64,000 bases of DNA from contig NZ_JACHWH010000003.1 in assembly GCF_014191255.1 (NCBI RefSeq), positions 625,501 through 689,500 of the forward strand, written 5' to 3'. Origin of the DNA: Amycolatopsis bartoniae. GTDB lineage: Bacteria > Actinomycetota > Actinomycetes > Mycobacteriales > Pseudonocardiaceae. Below the pieces are notes generated by a model. The model was not told where the DNA came from and made no database searches. It worked only from the letters and a program-made list of their open reading frames with translations. The translations under genes and the position numbers were made by a program. Positions 1 through 7,264 of this stretch are shown piece after piece (position 1 is the stretch's first letter; each line of letters opens with the position of its first letter).

Positions 1-960
1 GGCTGGGCGAAACACGCCTGGAGCAACGTGTTCGCGCCGTGGAACGCCGAGGCGACGGTGTTCCTGTACAACTACAGCCGCTTCGACGCGGTCGCGTTGA
101 TGGCCCAGATGGACCGGTGTGGCGTGACGAGTTTCTGCGCCCCGCCGACGGTGTGGCGGATGCTCATCCAGGCCGACCTGACCGCGCTGAAGACGCCGCC
201 GAGCAAGGTGGTCGGCGCGGGGGAGCCGCTGAACCCCGAGGTCATCGAGCAGGTGGCGAAGGCGTGGGGCGTGACCATCCGCGACGGCTTCGGGCAGACC
301 GAGAGCAGCGTGCAGATCGCGAACACGCCGGGCCAGCCGGTGAAGGCCGGGTCGATGGGCCGCCCACTGCCCGGGTTCGCCGTCGCGCTGGTCGACCCGG
401 TGACGGGGGAGCGGGCGAGCGAGGGCGAGATCTGCCTGGACCTGGCGAAGCGCCCGGTCGGGCTGATGACCGGGTACGCCGACGACGACGAGCGCACGGC
501 GAAGGCGTTCGAGAACGGCTTCTACCACACCGGTGACGTCGGTTCGATCGACGAGGACGGCTACATCACGTACGTCGGCCGCACGGACGACGTGTTCAAG
601 GCGTCAGACTACCGGATCTCGCCGTTCGAGCTGGAAAGCGTGCTGCTGGAACACGACGCGGTCGCCGAGGCGGCGGTGGTACCGGCCCCGGACCCGATCC
701 GGCTCGCGGTGCCGAAGGCGTACGTCGTGCTGGCCGCGGGGCACGCGCCGGACGCCGCGACGGCCGAGAGCATCCTCGCGTTCTGCCGCGAGCACCTGGC
801 GCCGTACAAGCGGATCCGGCGGCTGGAGTTCACGGACCTGCCGAAGACGATCTCGGGCAAGATCCGCCGCGTCGAGCTGCGCAGCCAGGAGGAGTCCCGC
901 GCCGACGGCCGCGCGCCGGGCGAGTTCCGCGAGGAGGACTTCCCGGGTTTGAAGTCCTGA
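1..960 (+). CDS. Acyl-CoA synthetase, AMP-forming (5'-truncated)
   Basis: This is the C-terminal 319 residues of an adenylate-forming acyl-CoA ligase. The frame is open from base 1, so the gene begins before the window; the GTG at 28 is an internal codon, not the start. The residues around it (GWAKHAWSNVFAPW) fit the middle of acetyl/medium-chain acyl-CoA synthetases (AcsA/ACSM type). Core motifs seen are GFGQTES (A5), YHTGD (A7), GRTDDVFKASDYRISPFELE (A8 hinge) and PKTISGKIRR, with the catalytic Lys at about residue 287 of the visible part. Such enzymes activate a carboxylic acid to acyl-AMP and then acyl-CoA in the cytoplasm. The substrate cannot be read from this fragment. A strong hairpin follows the stop, so the gene probably ends its transcript here. 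Confidence 0.9.
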   Translation, partial: GWAKHAWSNVFAPWNAEATVFLYNYSRFDAVALMAQMDRCGVTSFCAPPTVWRMLIQADLTALKTPPSKVVGAGEPLNPEVIEQVAKAWGVTIRDGFGQTESSVQIANTPGQPVKAGSMGRPLPGFAVALVDPVTGERASEGEICLDLAKRPVGLMTGYADDDERTAKAFENGFYHTGDVGSIDEDGYITYVGRTDDVFKASDYRISPFELESVLLEHDAVAEAAVVPAPDPIRLAVPKAYVVLAAGHAPDAATAESILAFCREHLAPYKRIRRLEFTDLPKTISGKIRRVELRSQEESRADGRAPGEFREEDFPGLKS

Positions 961-1116
961 CCCGGGCGCCGGGCCCGTCCGCGCTGAGCGGCCGGGCCCG
1001 GCGGTGACTCCGTGGCAGTCGGCTGGATGAGTTCGTGCGGGCTTTCGGGGTCCTGGCCCGGGCGCCGGGCCTGTCCGCGCTCAGCGGGCGGGCTCGGCGG
1101 CGACCTCGCGGCCGTC
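961..1116. repeat. Imperfect direct repeat, two 60-base copies
   Basis: Bases 961-1020 and 1057-1116 align without gaps at roughly 85-87% identity, offset by 96 bases. The first copy is intergenic and forms the perfect hairpin after the acyl-CoA synthetase. The second overlaps the last codons and stop of the lipoprotein gene on the minus strand, and its hairpin is imperfect. A local duplication of the gene end is the simplest reading. Confidence 0.6.
967..1003 (+). terminator. Hairpin terminator after acyl-CoA synthetase
   Basis: Perfect 11-bp arms CGCCGGGCCCG and CGGGCCCGGCG enclose a 15-nt loop, beginning 7 bases after the stop codon. There is no U tract, which is usual for actinomycete terminators. 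It separates the synthetase from the convergent lipoprotein gene. Confidence 0.65.
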
Positions 1117-1491
1117 CTCGGTCGAGCAGGTGGCGGTGGCGACGGAGGCGGGCTCGCTGCCGCACGTCCACTCGCCGACCGCGATCGGGCCGGCGCCGTC
1201 GGGGCTCGCGGCCGCGGCCGGGGTCACGCGCGCGAAATACTGCGTCAGCAGCGTGACCGCCTCCGCGCACTCGACCTCGCCCAGGCGGATCACCACCTTC
1301 GCCTCGTCGCCGTCCCCGGTGGGCACGGTGCCGCACGGGACGTCCTGCGTGGGCGGTTCGGCGAGCACGGCCTCCGCGCCGCCGGTGACGACGGGCAGGG
1401 GCGCCGGGGCGGGCTGGCTGCCGCAGGCACTGAGCGTGAGCACGCACGCGGCGGCAGAACCGATCGAGCGAAGCAGGAACTTTCCGGGCAC
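1081..1491 (-). CDS. Small lipoprotein with four conserved cysteines
   Basis: This is a 136-residue secreted lipoprotein of unknown function. A GTG start at 1491 is chosen because GAGGAA lies just upstream and it places a short Lys/Arg start, a hydrophobic core and the lipobox LSAC at the N terminus (lipidated Cys at residue 23). The frame stays open far upstream, but that extension has no signal-peptide logic. The mature part is Pro/Ala-rich, then carries DVPCGTV, VECAEAV, GEWTC and TATCS, four cysteines likely to form two disulfides outside the membrane. The same pattern occurs in the gene directly upstream (1515-1982), so the two are tandem paralogues probably co-transcribed across a 23-base gap. 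No enzymatic motif is visible. Confidence 0.75.
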   Translation of the reverse strand: MPGKFLLRSIGSAAACVLTLSACGSQPAPAPLPVVTGGAEAVLAEPPTQDVPCGTVPTGDGDEAKVVIRLGEVECAEAVTLLTQYFARVTPAAAASPDGAGPIAVGEWTCGSEPASVATATCSTEDGREVAAEPAR

Positions 1492-1514
1492 GGGGGATTC
1501 CTCAGGGAGCAGGG

Positions 1515-1982
1515 TCACTCGGTCACGACGCCGGCGAACACCGTCTGGTCCTGCCGGCTGCAGGTGGTGCCGCCCTGGGACGCGGGCGGGCCGGAGACGC
1601 ACAGCCAGCCGTCGACGGTGGCGCTCGCGGGCTGGTCCGAGCCCGCGGGCTGGCGGCCGGCAAGCTGGGCCTGGAAGCGGGCGACCAGCTGGTTCGCCTC
1701 GTCGCACGGCAGGTTCGGGGTGGGCAGGACCTGGAGGGTGAGGCCGCTGGCCGCGGCGACGGTGCCGCAGTCGTCCTGCGCCGACCGGCTCCCGGGTGCG
1801 GGGCTCGTGGTGGTCACGGGGGCGAGGGCTCGCGCGGCCGGAGGCTCGGAGCTGCCGGGCGCGGGGGCGGCGGGGCGCGGGGTCGCGACCTGGACGACGG
1901 GGTCGTCGTCCCGCGTGCTGCAGCCGGCCGCGGCGAGCAGGAGCAGGGCTCCCGCGGCGAACCGGCCTGGTCCGGCACCCAT
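1515..1982 (-). CDS. Lipoprotein, paralogue of the neighbouring gene
   Basis: This is a 155-residue protein with a clear lipoprotein signal peptide (hydrophobic residues 8-20, lipobox LAAAGC). The ATG at 1982 is preceded by GAGGGGAG. After the lipidated Cys comes a Pro/Ala/Thr-rich low-complexity stretch (about residues 30-68), typical of a cell-wall spanning tether. A C-terminal domain follows with DDCGTV, LPCDEAN, DGWLC and TTCS. These four cysteines and their spacing match the downstream lipoprotein, so the pair looks like a duplication that has diverged strongly. It is first in the two-gene unit. The domain resembles no enzyme I recognise; a periplasmic binding or envelope structural role is only a guess. 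Confidence 0.8.
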   Translation of the reverse strand: MGAGPGRFAAGALLLLAAAGCSTRDDDPVVQVATPRPAAPAPGSSEPPAARALAPVTTTSPAPGSRSAQDDCGTVAAASGLTLQVLPTPNLPCDEANQLVARFQAQLAGRQPAGSDQPASATVDGWLCVSGPPASQGGTTCSRQDQTVFAGVVTE

Positions 1983-2210
1983 CCCGTGGTCTCCCCTCGT
2001 TCTCCGGCAGCGGAAGGTTACCCGGGGCGACCGCCACCCGCGCGGCCGGAGCCTGTGGGCGTCCTCTGTGGACAGTCACTGATCGTGTGCTTTCTCCACC
2101 GGAGCGGGTGAATTCCTGGCCAGTGGCTAACACTGCGGGCGCCGAAGGCGACAGTCCCGGTGTGCCTGGCCGCACAGGCACGTCCGCCCCATCCCCGAGC
2201 CCTGAGAGCC

Positions 2211-2426
2211 ATGAGCACCGAAACCGAGCACCAAGCCCAGTCCCCGGAGACCGACGAACCCCCGACCGCCCCTTGCACGGTCGTGTGGAGCCAGGGACGC
2301 CCGTACGTACTGGAGCCAGGCACCGGCAACCCCCGCTGGGTCGGCACGGACACCCGAGGCCGCCCGACGACCCTCACGGTCGCCGACCTCCGACGCCGCG
2401 GCTGGAGCTACCACCGGGCCAGCTGA
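2211..2426 (+). CDS. Small hypothetical protein (71 aa)
   Basis: The 71-residue product has an acidic, Thr/Pro-rich N-terminal 25 residues. A compact basic/aromatic part follows with WSQGRPYVLEPG, PRWVGTDTRGRP and LRRRGWSYHRAS. The ATG at 2211 is preferred over an earlier GTG at 2160 because codon use and composition become protein-like only here. The ribosome site is weak (GAGAG). No known family is recognised. It lies alone between a divergent lipoprotein pair and the phosphatidyltransferase gene. About 300 bases after it (to 2711) hold nothing I can assign. Confidence 0.5.
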   Translation: MSTETEHQAQSPETDEPPTAPCTVVWSQGRPYVLEPGTGNPRWVGTDTRGRPTTLTVADLRRRGWSYHRAS

Positions 2427-2711
2427 GCCCGGTTGCCCCGCGGGGCAGTGGCCGTGGTGCCGCTCGGCAGATGGAGTCCCCACGCCGGCGGGTGACGGCC
2501 GTGTCGGAGGGCGGTCGGGTGACCTTCCGGCGGGCCCGGCCGTTGTGCGTTCGGTGGTCACGTTGCGCCGGGCGCCACGCTGGCGGGTGGCGGCCGCTGT
2601 GCCGCCGCCGGGCGAACCGAGCTGTTCCGGCGAGCTGAGCGGTTTCCGGGCGGGCGCGGGCTTTCCGGCCTGCCCCCGCCCGGTCTGCACCGTCGCCGGT
2701 GGCCCGGCGGC

Positions 2712-2717
2712 TAGGGT
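2712..2717 (+). promoter_or_regulatory. -10 box of a leaderless promoter
   Basis: TAGGGT lies 6 bases before the GTG at 2724. This is the actinobacterial TAnnnT box at the distance expected for a transcript starting on or next to the start codon, and no ribosome site is present. Confidence 0.55.
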
Positions 2718-2723
2718 GACCGA

Positions 2724-3503
2724 GTGAGCGACCCGAGCCCGGAACCCCGTATCGACAGCGCCTCGGCCGACGAGGTGGCCACGGGCTCTCCCCATGGGCA
2801 CGCGCCCGCCGCTCCGCTGTCCCCGGCTCCCGACGAGGCCGCCGCACCCGCCGCCGCGGTGTCTCCAGGCGCTGTCGCCGCCGGGCCCGTCACTCCACCG
2901 GCCCCCGAACCCGCCCCCGAGCGGCCCCTGCTGCGGGAGGCCTTCAACGTCCCCAACATGCTGTCCCTCCTGCGGCTCGCCGGGGTGCCCGTCTTCCTCT
3001 GGCTGCTCCTCGGCCCGCGCGAGGACGGCTGGGCGCTCGCGCTGCTGGTGTTCAGCGCCCTCACCGACTGGCTCGACGGCAAGCTCGCCCGGTGGCTCGA
3101 CCAGATGAGCCGCCTCGGCCAGCTGCTCGACCCGGCCGCCGACCGGCTCTACATCGGCGCCACCCTGGTGGCCTTCCTGGTCCGCGGCATCGTCCCGTGG
3201 TGGCTCGTCGTGCCACTCGTGGTGCGTGAGCTGGTCGTCGGCGTGTGCATCCTCCTGCTGCGGCGCAACGGGTTCCTGCCCCCGGACGTCACGTACACCG
3301 GCAAGGCCGCCACCTTCGTGCTGATGTACGCCTTCCCCTTCCTGCTGCTGACCCAGGGCGGCTCGAACGTCGCCGCGGTGGCGCGGCCCATCGCGTACGC
3401 GTTCACGGCCTGGGGCTGCGTCCTCTACGTGTGGTCCGGCGCGCTCTACGTGATCCAGACGATCTTGGCCATCCGGGGTGCCGCCCGCACCCGCGCAATG
3501 TAA
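2724..3503 (+). CDS. CDP-alcohol phosphatidyltransferase (PgsA2-like)
   Basis: This is a 259-residue membrane enzyme that transfers a phosphatidyl group from a CDP-lipid to an alcohol (glycerol-phosphate, inositol-phosphate or a lipid). Residues 1-72 are a disordered Pro/Ala-rich cytoplasmic extension. The rest has about six membrane segments. The full catalytic signature D-x2-D-G-x2-A-R-x8-G-x3-D-x3-D begins at D115, with the metal-binding aspartates at 115, 118, 136 and 140. In M. tuberculosis the gene order pgsA2 ... gcvH-garA is the same, which favours the PgsA2 subfamily, but the alcohol acceptor cannot be told from the sequence. The GTG start has a leaderless -10 box directly upstream. 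Confidence 0.88.
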   Translation: MSDPSPEPRIDSASADEVATGSPHGHAPAAPLSPAPDEAAAPAAAVSPGAVAAGPVTPPAPEPAPERPLLREAFNVPNMLSLLRLAGVPVFLWLLLGPREDGWALALLVFSALTDWLDGKLARWLDQMSRLGQLLDPAADRLYIGATLVAFLVRGIVPWWLVVPLVVRELVVGVCILLLRRNGFLPPDVTYTGKAATFVLMYAFPFLLLTQGGSNVAAVARPIAYAFTAWGCVLYVWSGALYVIQTILAIRGAARTRAM

Positions 3504-3561
3504 GACTTCCCGCGGGCACTTCGCGCAGACCCGCGAACCAAGGCACGAAAGGGGACCGACG

Positions 3562-3945
3562 TTGTCCGCTCCAGAAGAGTTGCGCTACACCGAGGAACAC
3601 GAGTGGGTGGCCACCGGCTCGGCGGGCTCGGTCCGCGTCGGCATCACCGAGTACGCGCAGGACCAGCTCGGCGACGTGGTGTTCGTCGAGCTGCCCGAGG
3701 TGGGCAAGCAGGTCAGCGCGGGCGACACCTTCGGCGAGGTCGAGTCCACCAAGAGCGTCTCGGAGCTGTACGCCCCGCTCGACGGCGAGGTCTCGGCGGT
3801 CAACAGCGCGGTCGTCGACTCACCCGAACTGATCAACAGCGACCCCTACGGCGAGGGCTGGCTCATCGAGCTGAAGGTGACCGACCCGGCCACCGTCGAA
3901 GGGCTGCTCGACTCCGACGCCTACCAGGCGCTGACCGCGGGCTGA
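3562..3945 (+). CDS. gcvH: Glycine cleavage system H protein
   Basis: The product is the 127-residue lipoyl carrier that shuttles the aminomethyl group between the P, T and L proteins of glycine cleavage. The TTG at 3562 is chosen because GAAAGGGG sits 7 bases upstream and the product then starts at the usual place (LSAPEELRYTEEHEW). The lipoyl-lysine is K64 in VESTKSV. The length is normal for the family. It is directly followed by garA, as in mycobacteria. No gcvP or gcvT is present in the window, although an orphan glycine riboswitch lies 3.1 kb downstream, so the partner enzymes must be elsewhere. Confidence 0.96.
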   Translation: MSAPEELRYTEEHEWVATGSAGSVRVGITEYAQDQLGDVVFVELPEVGKQVSAGDTFGEVESTKSVSELYAPLDGEVSAVNSAVVDSPELINSDPYGEGWLIELKVTDPATVEGLLDSDAYQALTAG

Positions 3946-4052
3946 ACCGGCGCGGTCTTGGGGGAGCCCCGGCGGCTGCGACCGGCCGGGCACGGTACGT
4001 TGACAACACACGTTCTTGGTAGACGAACACTTCAGTGGTGAGGAGAGCTCAG

Positions 4053-4517
4053 GTGAGCACGAACGACGGACCCGGCGTTCCCCCGGAGCAGTCTCCGGAG
4101 CGGACCTCGGTCTTCCGGGCCGACTTCCTGGCGGACGCGGAGGGCCACGAGCCACCGGCGCCCGAGCCTTCGGTCGCGGGCGTCGACGCGCTGCCGGCGG
4201 GCTCGGCACTGCTGGTCGTCAAGCGGGGCCCCAACGCGGGCTCGCGGTTCCTGCTGGACCGCGACACCACCAGCGCCGGACGGCACCCGGACAGCGACAT
4301 CTTCCTCGACGACGTCACGGTCTCCCGGCGGCACGCGGAGTTCCGGCGTGAGGGCGGCGAGTTCGTGGTGATCGACGTGGGCAGCCTCAACGGCACCTAC
4401 GTCAACCGCGAGCCGGTCGACCAGGCCGTCCTCGCCGGCGGCGACGAGGTGCAGATCGGCAAGTTCCGCCTGGTCTTCCTGACCGGCCCGGGGCACGGGG
4501 GCCAGGGGGCACGGTGA
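4053..4517 (+). CDS. garA: FHA-domain metabolic regulator GarA/OdhI
   Basis: GarA (OdhI in corynebacteria) binds and controls 2-oxoglutarate dehydrogenase, glutamate dehydrogenase and glutamate synthase according to its phosphorylation by Ser/Thr kinases. The 154-residue protein has a flexible N terminus with the phosphorylation motif ERTSVF at residues 16-21. A C-terminal FHA domain (about 50-150) shows GRHPDSDI, SRRHAEF and NGTYVN. Mycobacterial GarA has ETTSVF, in which the first Thr is the PknG site and the second the PknB site. Here the first is Arg and only T18 remains. GTG start with GAGGAGAG upstream. It overlaps ftsR by 4 bases. Confidence 0.93.
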   Translation: MSTNDGPGVPPEQSPERTSVFRADFLADAEGHEPPAPEPSVAGVDALPAGSALLVVKRGPNAGSRFLLDRDTTSAGRHPDSDIFLDDVTVSRRHAEFRREGGEFVVIDVGSLNGTYVNREPVDQAVLAGGDEVQIGKFRLVFLTGPGHGGQGAR

Positions 4518-5260
4518 CGGCTGCCGGGCGGCCACAGCGCGAGGGGCTGAGCATCGGCGCCGTGCTGGCGCAGCTGCGCGCGGACTTCCCCGACGTCACC
4601 ATCTCCAAGATCCGGTTCCTCGAGTCCGAGGGGCTGGTGCAGCCCGGGCGCACGCCGTCGGGCTACCGGCAGTTCGCCCCGGCGGACGTCGAGCGTCTGC
4701 GGTTCGTGCTGTCCGCCCAGCGGGACCACTACCTGCCGCTGAAGGTCATCAAGGAGCAGCTCGACGCCGCCGACCGCGGTGCCGCCGCGCCCGCGGCGGC
4801 GGCCGTCCGGCTGCCCCGCAAGCTCGTGTCGGTGCCGTCGGTCGGCGGTGACGGGCTGCCCACGGCCGAGGACTTCGAGCCCGGGCGCGAAGTCCGGTTC
4901 ACGCAGGAGGAGCTGCTCGCCGAGGCGGGCATCGACGCGGCCACGCTGGCCGAGCTGGAGCAGTACGGGCTCGTCCGGCCGGGCGCCGCGGGGTTCTACG
5001 ACCCGGACGCGGTGCTCGTGGCGCGCACGGTCCGCGCGATGACGGAGTTCGGCATCGAGCCGCGGCACCTGCGCGCGTTCCGGGCCTCGGCCGACCGCGA
5101 GGTCGGGCTGCTCGAACAGATCGTCACGCCCGTCTACCGGCACCGCGACGCCGACGCGAAGGCGCGCGGGGACGAGATGGTGCGCGAGCTGGCGGCGCTG
5201 TCGGTCACCCTGCACACGTTGCTGGTCAAGGCGGGCATCCGCGGCGTGACCGGCGGCTGA
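4514..5260 (+). CDS. ftsR: MerR-family transcriptional regulator FtsR
   Basis: This 248-residue DNA-binding protein is homologous to M. tuberculosis Rv1828 and C. glutamicum FtsR, an activator of the cell-division gene ftsZ. The N-terminal winged helix shows LSIGAVLAQL, ISKIRFLESEGL and RTPSGYRQF (residues about 10-60). A second helical region with FTQEELLAEAG and LEQYGLVRPG follows, as in that family. A Pro/Ala linker separates the two. It is translationally coupled to garA (GTGA overlap) in an order conserved across actinobacteria. No effector-binding cysteines are present. The target ftsZ is not in this window. Confidence 0.9.
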   Translation: MTAAGRPQREGLSIGAVLAQLRADFPDVTISKIRFLESEGLVQPGRTPSGYRQFAPADVERLRFVLSAQRDHYLPLKVIKEQLDAADRGAAAPAAAAVRLPRKLVSVPSVGGDGLPTAEDFEPGREVRFTQEELLAEAGIDAATLAELEQYGLVRPGAAGFYDPDAVLVARTVRAMTEFGIEPRHLRAFRASADREVGLLEQIVTPVYRHRDADAKARGDEMVRELAALSVTLHTLLVKAGIRGVTGG

Positions 5261-5487
5261 GTGCGGCCCCGTGCCCGGTCCTGGTCGGTAATGACACAGT
5301 TTCATGACTCTGCCTATCGCCGGAGATGCCGTACCGTTGGTGGTGGGTTCCCGGACACCGGACGTGCTTCGACAGAAGCGAAACAAGCGAGCACGGCGTC
5401 CACCGGGCGGGTAGCGTCGGAGTAGTCGGCGCGGGCGCGCCCGGGGTGGCGCTGCAGCCCGCGCACAGGAGAGGGAGGCGAAGTCCG

Positions 5488-5961
5488 ATGAGCGAGATGC
5501 GCGTCGTCGGCGTGCGGGTCGAGCTGCCCGCGAATCAGCCGATCTTGCTGCTGCGGGAGACGGAGGGCGAGCGCTACCTCCCGATCTGGATCGGATCCGT
5601 CGAGGCCACGGCCATCGCGCTGGAACAGCAGGGCGTGCGCCCGGCCCGGCCGCTGACCCATGACCTGCTCAAGGAGGTCATCGGGGCGCTGGGCCGCGAG
5701 CTGGAGCAGGTGGTGATCACCGACCTGCGCGAGGGCACCTTCTTCGCCGAGCTGGTGTTCGACGGCAACGTGCGCGTTTCCGCGCGCCCCAGCGACTCCG
5801 TGGCGCTGGCGCTGCGCGTCGGGGTGCCGATCCACGCCGTGGACTCGGTGCTCGAGGAAGCCGGCCTGATCATCCCCGACGAGCAGGAGGACGAGGTCGA
5901 GAAGTTCCGCGAGTTCCTCGACTCCGTCTCGCCCGAAGATTTTCGCGGCGCCGACACCTAG
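5488..5961 (+). CDS. DUF151 bifunctional nuclease family protein
   Basis: This is a 157-residue member of the DUF151/BFN-domain family (M. tuberculosis Rv1829). It starts MSEMRVVGVRVELPANQPI; the conserved core LPIWIGSVEA, a helix with RPLTHDLL and the RPSDSVALALR strand are present, followed by an acidic C-terminal helix. Plant homologues have nuclease activity, whereas the bacterial role is uncertain. The ATG at 5488 follows AGGAGAGGGAGG, so longer open reading upstream is not used. It sits between ftsR and a second MerR gene in the order gcvH-garA-ftsR-DUF151-merR, typical of mycobacteria and relatives. Confidence 0.9.
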   Translation: MSEMRVVGVRVELPANQPILLLRETEGERYLPIWIGSVEATAIALEQQGVRPARPLTHDLLKEVIGALGRELEQVVITDLREGTFFAELVFDGNVRVSARPSDSVALALRVGVPIHAVDSVLEEAGLIIPDEQEDEVEKFREFLDSVSPEDFRGADT

Positions 5962-6123
5962 GCGAGATTCGCTCGGTCCGCCCGCCGGTGCCGGGAAAAT
6001 GTGGCGGCCCGGGTGCGGGTGTCCCGCAGGACACCGTCGCGGCGCCGACACCTGAGTTATCCGGACGAGTAACGAAGATCGGGTTTAGCGCCAAATAACT
6101 GCTTCCGGCCGCCGCGCGTCGCG

Positions 6124-6152
6124 TTGACCAGCGGGGCCACCACGCTTACCGT
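6124..6152 (+). promoter_or_regulatory. Promoter for the second MerR gene
   Basis: TTGACC (6124-6129) and TACCGT (6147-6152) are separated by exactly 17 bases, a good SigA-type match with the actinobacterial TAnnnT -10. Transcription from about 6159 would give a leader of roughly 100 bases before the GTG at 6256. Confidence 0.55.
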
Positions 6153-6255
6153 CGAAGGCGGTAAATCGCCACCGTGTGATTTCCGCAGGGGTTCCGCTCC
6201 CGGAACCCCGGTGCTTGTTTCGACCGGCCGCCCGGCCGGGCGAGGGGAGGCATGC

Positions 6256-6822
6256 GTGGTCGACGATAGGCCGATCAAGGCGGTCGACGGAGAGCAGGGC
6301 GAACTGTTCCCCGACTCGTCCCTGCCTGATGAGCTGGTCGGTTACCGGGGGCCCGCGGCCTGCCAGATCGCCGGCATCACCTACCGGCAGCTCGACTACT
6401 GGGCCCGCACGAAGCTCGTCGCCCCGAGCATCCGCACCGCGCACGGCTCGGGTTCCCAGCGCCTGTACTCCTTCAAGGACATCCTGGCGCTGAAGATCGT
6501 GAAGCGTTTACTGGACACGGGCGTCTCGCTGCAGAACATCAGGGTGGCCGTCGACCACCTGCGTGCCCGCGGGGTCGCGGACCTCGCGAAGGTGACGCTG
6601 GTGTCGGACGGCACCACGGTGTACGAGTGCACCTCGCCGGAGGAGATCGTCGACCTGCTGCAGGGCGGGCAGGGCGTGTTCGGCATCGCCGTGAAGGTCC
6701 CGATGCAGGAGATCAGCGGCACCATCCACGAGTTCCCGGCCGAACGCGCCGACGGCGGCGAGGTCGAGCCCGTGGTGCCGGACGAGCTGACGCAGCGCCG
6801 CAACGCCCGCCGGACGGGCTAG
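6256..6822 (+). CDS. MerR-family regulator (Rv1830-like)
   Basis: This is a 188-residue MerR-type regulator. The GTG at 6256 is chosen for the strong GAGGGGAGG site 5 bases upstream. After an acidic start (about residues 1-30) comes the winged helix: YRGPAACQIAGITYRQLDYW, then the basic TAHGSGSQRLYSF wing. A long helix with VKRLLDTGVSLQNIR follows, then a C-terminal segment containing VYECTSPEEIVDLLQGGQGV, which is characteristic of the Rv1830 subfamily. No metal or thiol sensor cysteines are evident. It is the last gene of the conserved gcvH-garA block and is followed by a double hairpin and then the orphan glycine riboswitch. Its ligand is unknown. Confidence 0.9.
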   Translation: MVDDRPIKAVDGEQGELFPDSSLPDELVGYRGPAACQIAGITYRQLDYWARTKLVAPSIRTAHGSGSQRLYSFKDILALKIVKRLLDTGVSLQNIRVAVDHLRARGVADLAKVTLVSDGTTVYECTSPEEIVDLLQGGQGVFGIAVKVPMQEISGTIHEFPAERADGGEVEPVVPDELTQRRNARRTG

Positions 6823-6882
6823 CGAGAGGGGCGAGGTGTGTTCGCGGACTGCGCGAACCGGGTCTCGCGCCGTGTGTCTTCC

Positions 6883-6926
6883 GGGGGTCGAACCCCCGAA
6901 CCCCCGCCAGGGGGCAAGCCCCCTGG
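6883..6926 (+). terminator. Double GC hairpin after merR
   Basis: Two hairpins stand in tandem: GGGGGT-CGA-ACCCCC (6883-6897) and CCAGGGGG-CAAG-CCCCCTGG (6907-6926). They lie 60-100 bases after the merR stop and before the riboswitch, so they probably end the gcvH-block transcript. The sequence has the look of a dispersed GC-rich intergenic repeat. Confidence 0.55.
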
Positions 6927-7008
6927 ACCCCCGTTCGTCCCCGGCTTGCGAGAGCCGTGAGGCCCTGAACCCGCCGGGGCGTTACCGTCGGGTACGATCA
7001 ACTGGCAG

Positions 7009-7226
7009 TCGCCGAAGCCGCGCGGGAGAGTCCGAACCCCAACCCGGGTTCGGCGCCGAAGGAGCAAGTCCTCCCCGGAACCTCTCAGGCCCCCGGACCG
7101 CGCGGACGAGACGCCTCTGGAAAGCGGGTCCAGGCCACAACCCGGGACCCCGCCGACGGTGCAAACCCGGTCCAACACACGGGTGAACCTCTCAGGCGCC
7201 CGCACGGGCATGGACAGAGTGGGGAG
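7009..7226 (+). promoter_or_regulatory. Tandem glycine riboswitch, no downstream glycine gene
   Basis: Two glycine aptamers stand in series. The first contains GGGAGAG (7024-7030), CGCCGAAGGAGCAAG (about 7054-7068), CCTCTCAGG and GGACCGCGCGG. The second contains CCTCTGGAAAGCG, CCGCCGACGGTGCAAAC, GAACCTCTCAGGC and TGGACAGAG (7211-7219). The order and the paired CUCUCAGG and CUCUGGAAAG elements are diagnostic of the gcvT-type riboswitch. In relatives this element controls gcvP/gcvT. Here it runs into a perfect hairpin at 7229 and then faces the 3' end of a minus-strand gene, so it has no evident target. Confidence 0.9.
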
Positions 7227-7228
7227 GA

Positions 7229-7254
7229 CCCGGACACCGCCGAGGGTGTCCGGG
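7229..7254. terminator. Perfect 10-bp hairpin behind the riboswitch
   Basis: CCCGGACACC and GGTGTCCGGG flank a 6-base loop. It lies immediately after aptamer 2 and 10 bases from the stop of the convergent SnoaL-like gene, so it may be the riboswitch expression platform, a bidirectional terminator, or both. No U tract is present. Confidence 0.7.
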
Positions 7255-7264
7255 CCCCGGCCGG

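Noticed and set aside
1-960. The truncated acyl-CoA synthetase as a starter-unit enzyme for the PKS
   Set aside because: It is 28 kb away, beyond a terminator and a conserved housekeeping block, so nothing ties it to the PKS operon.
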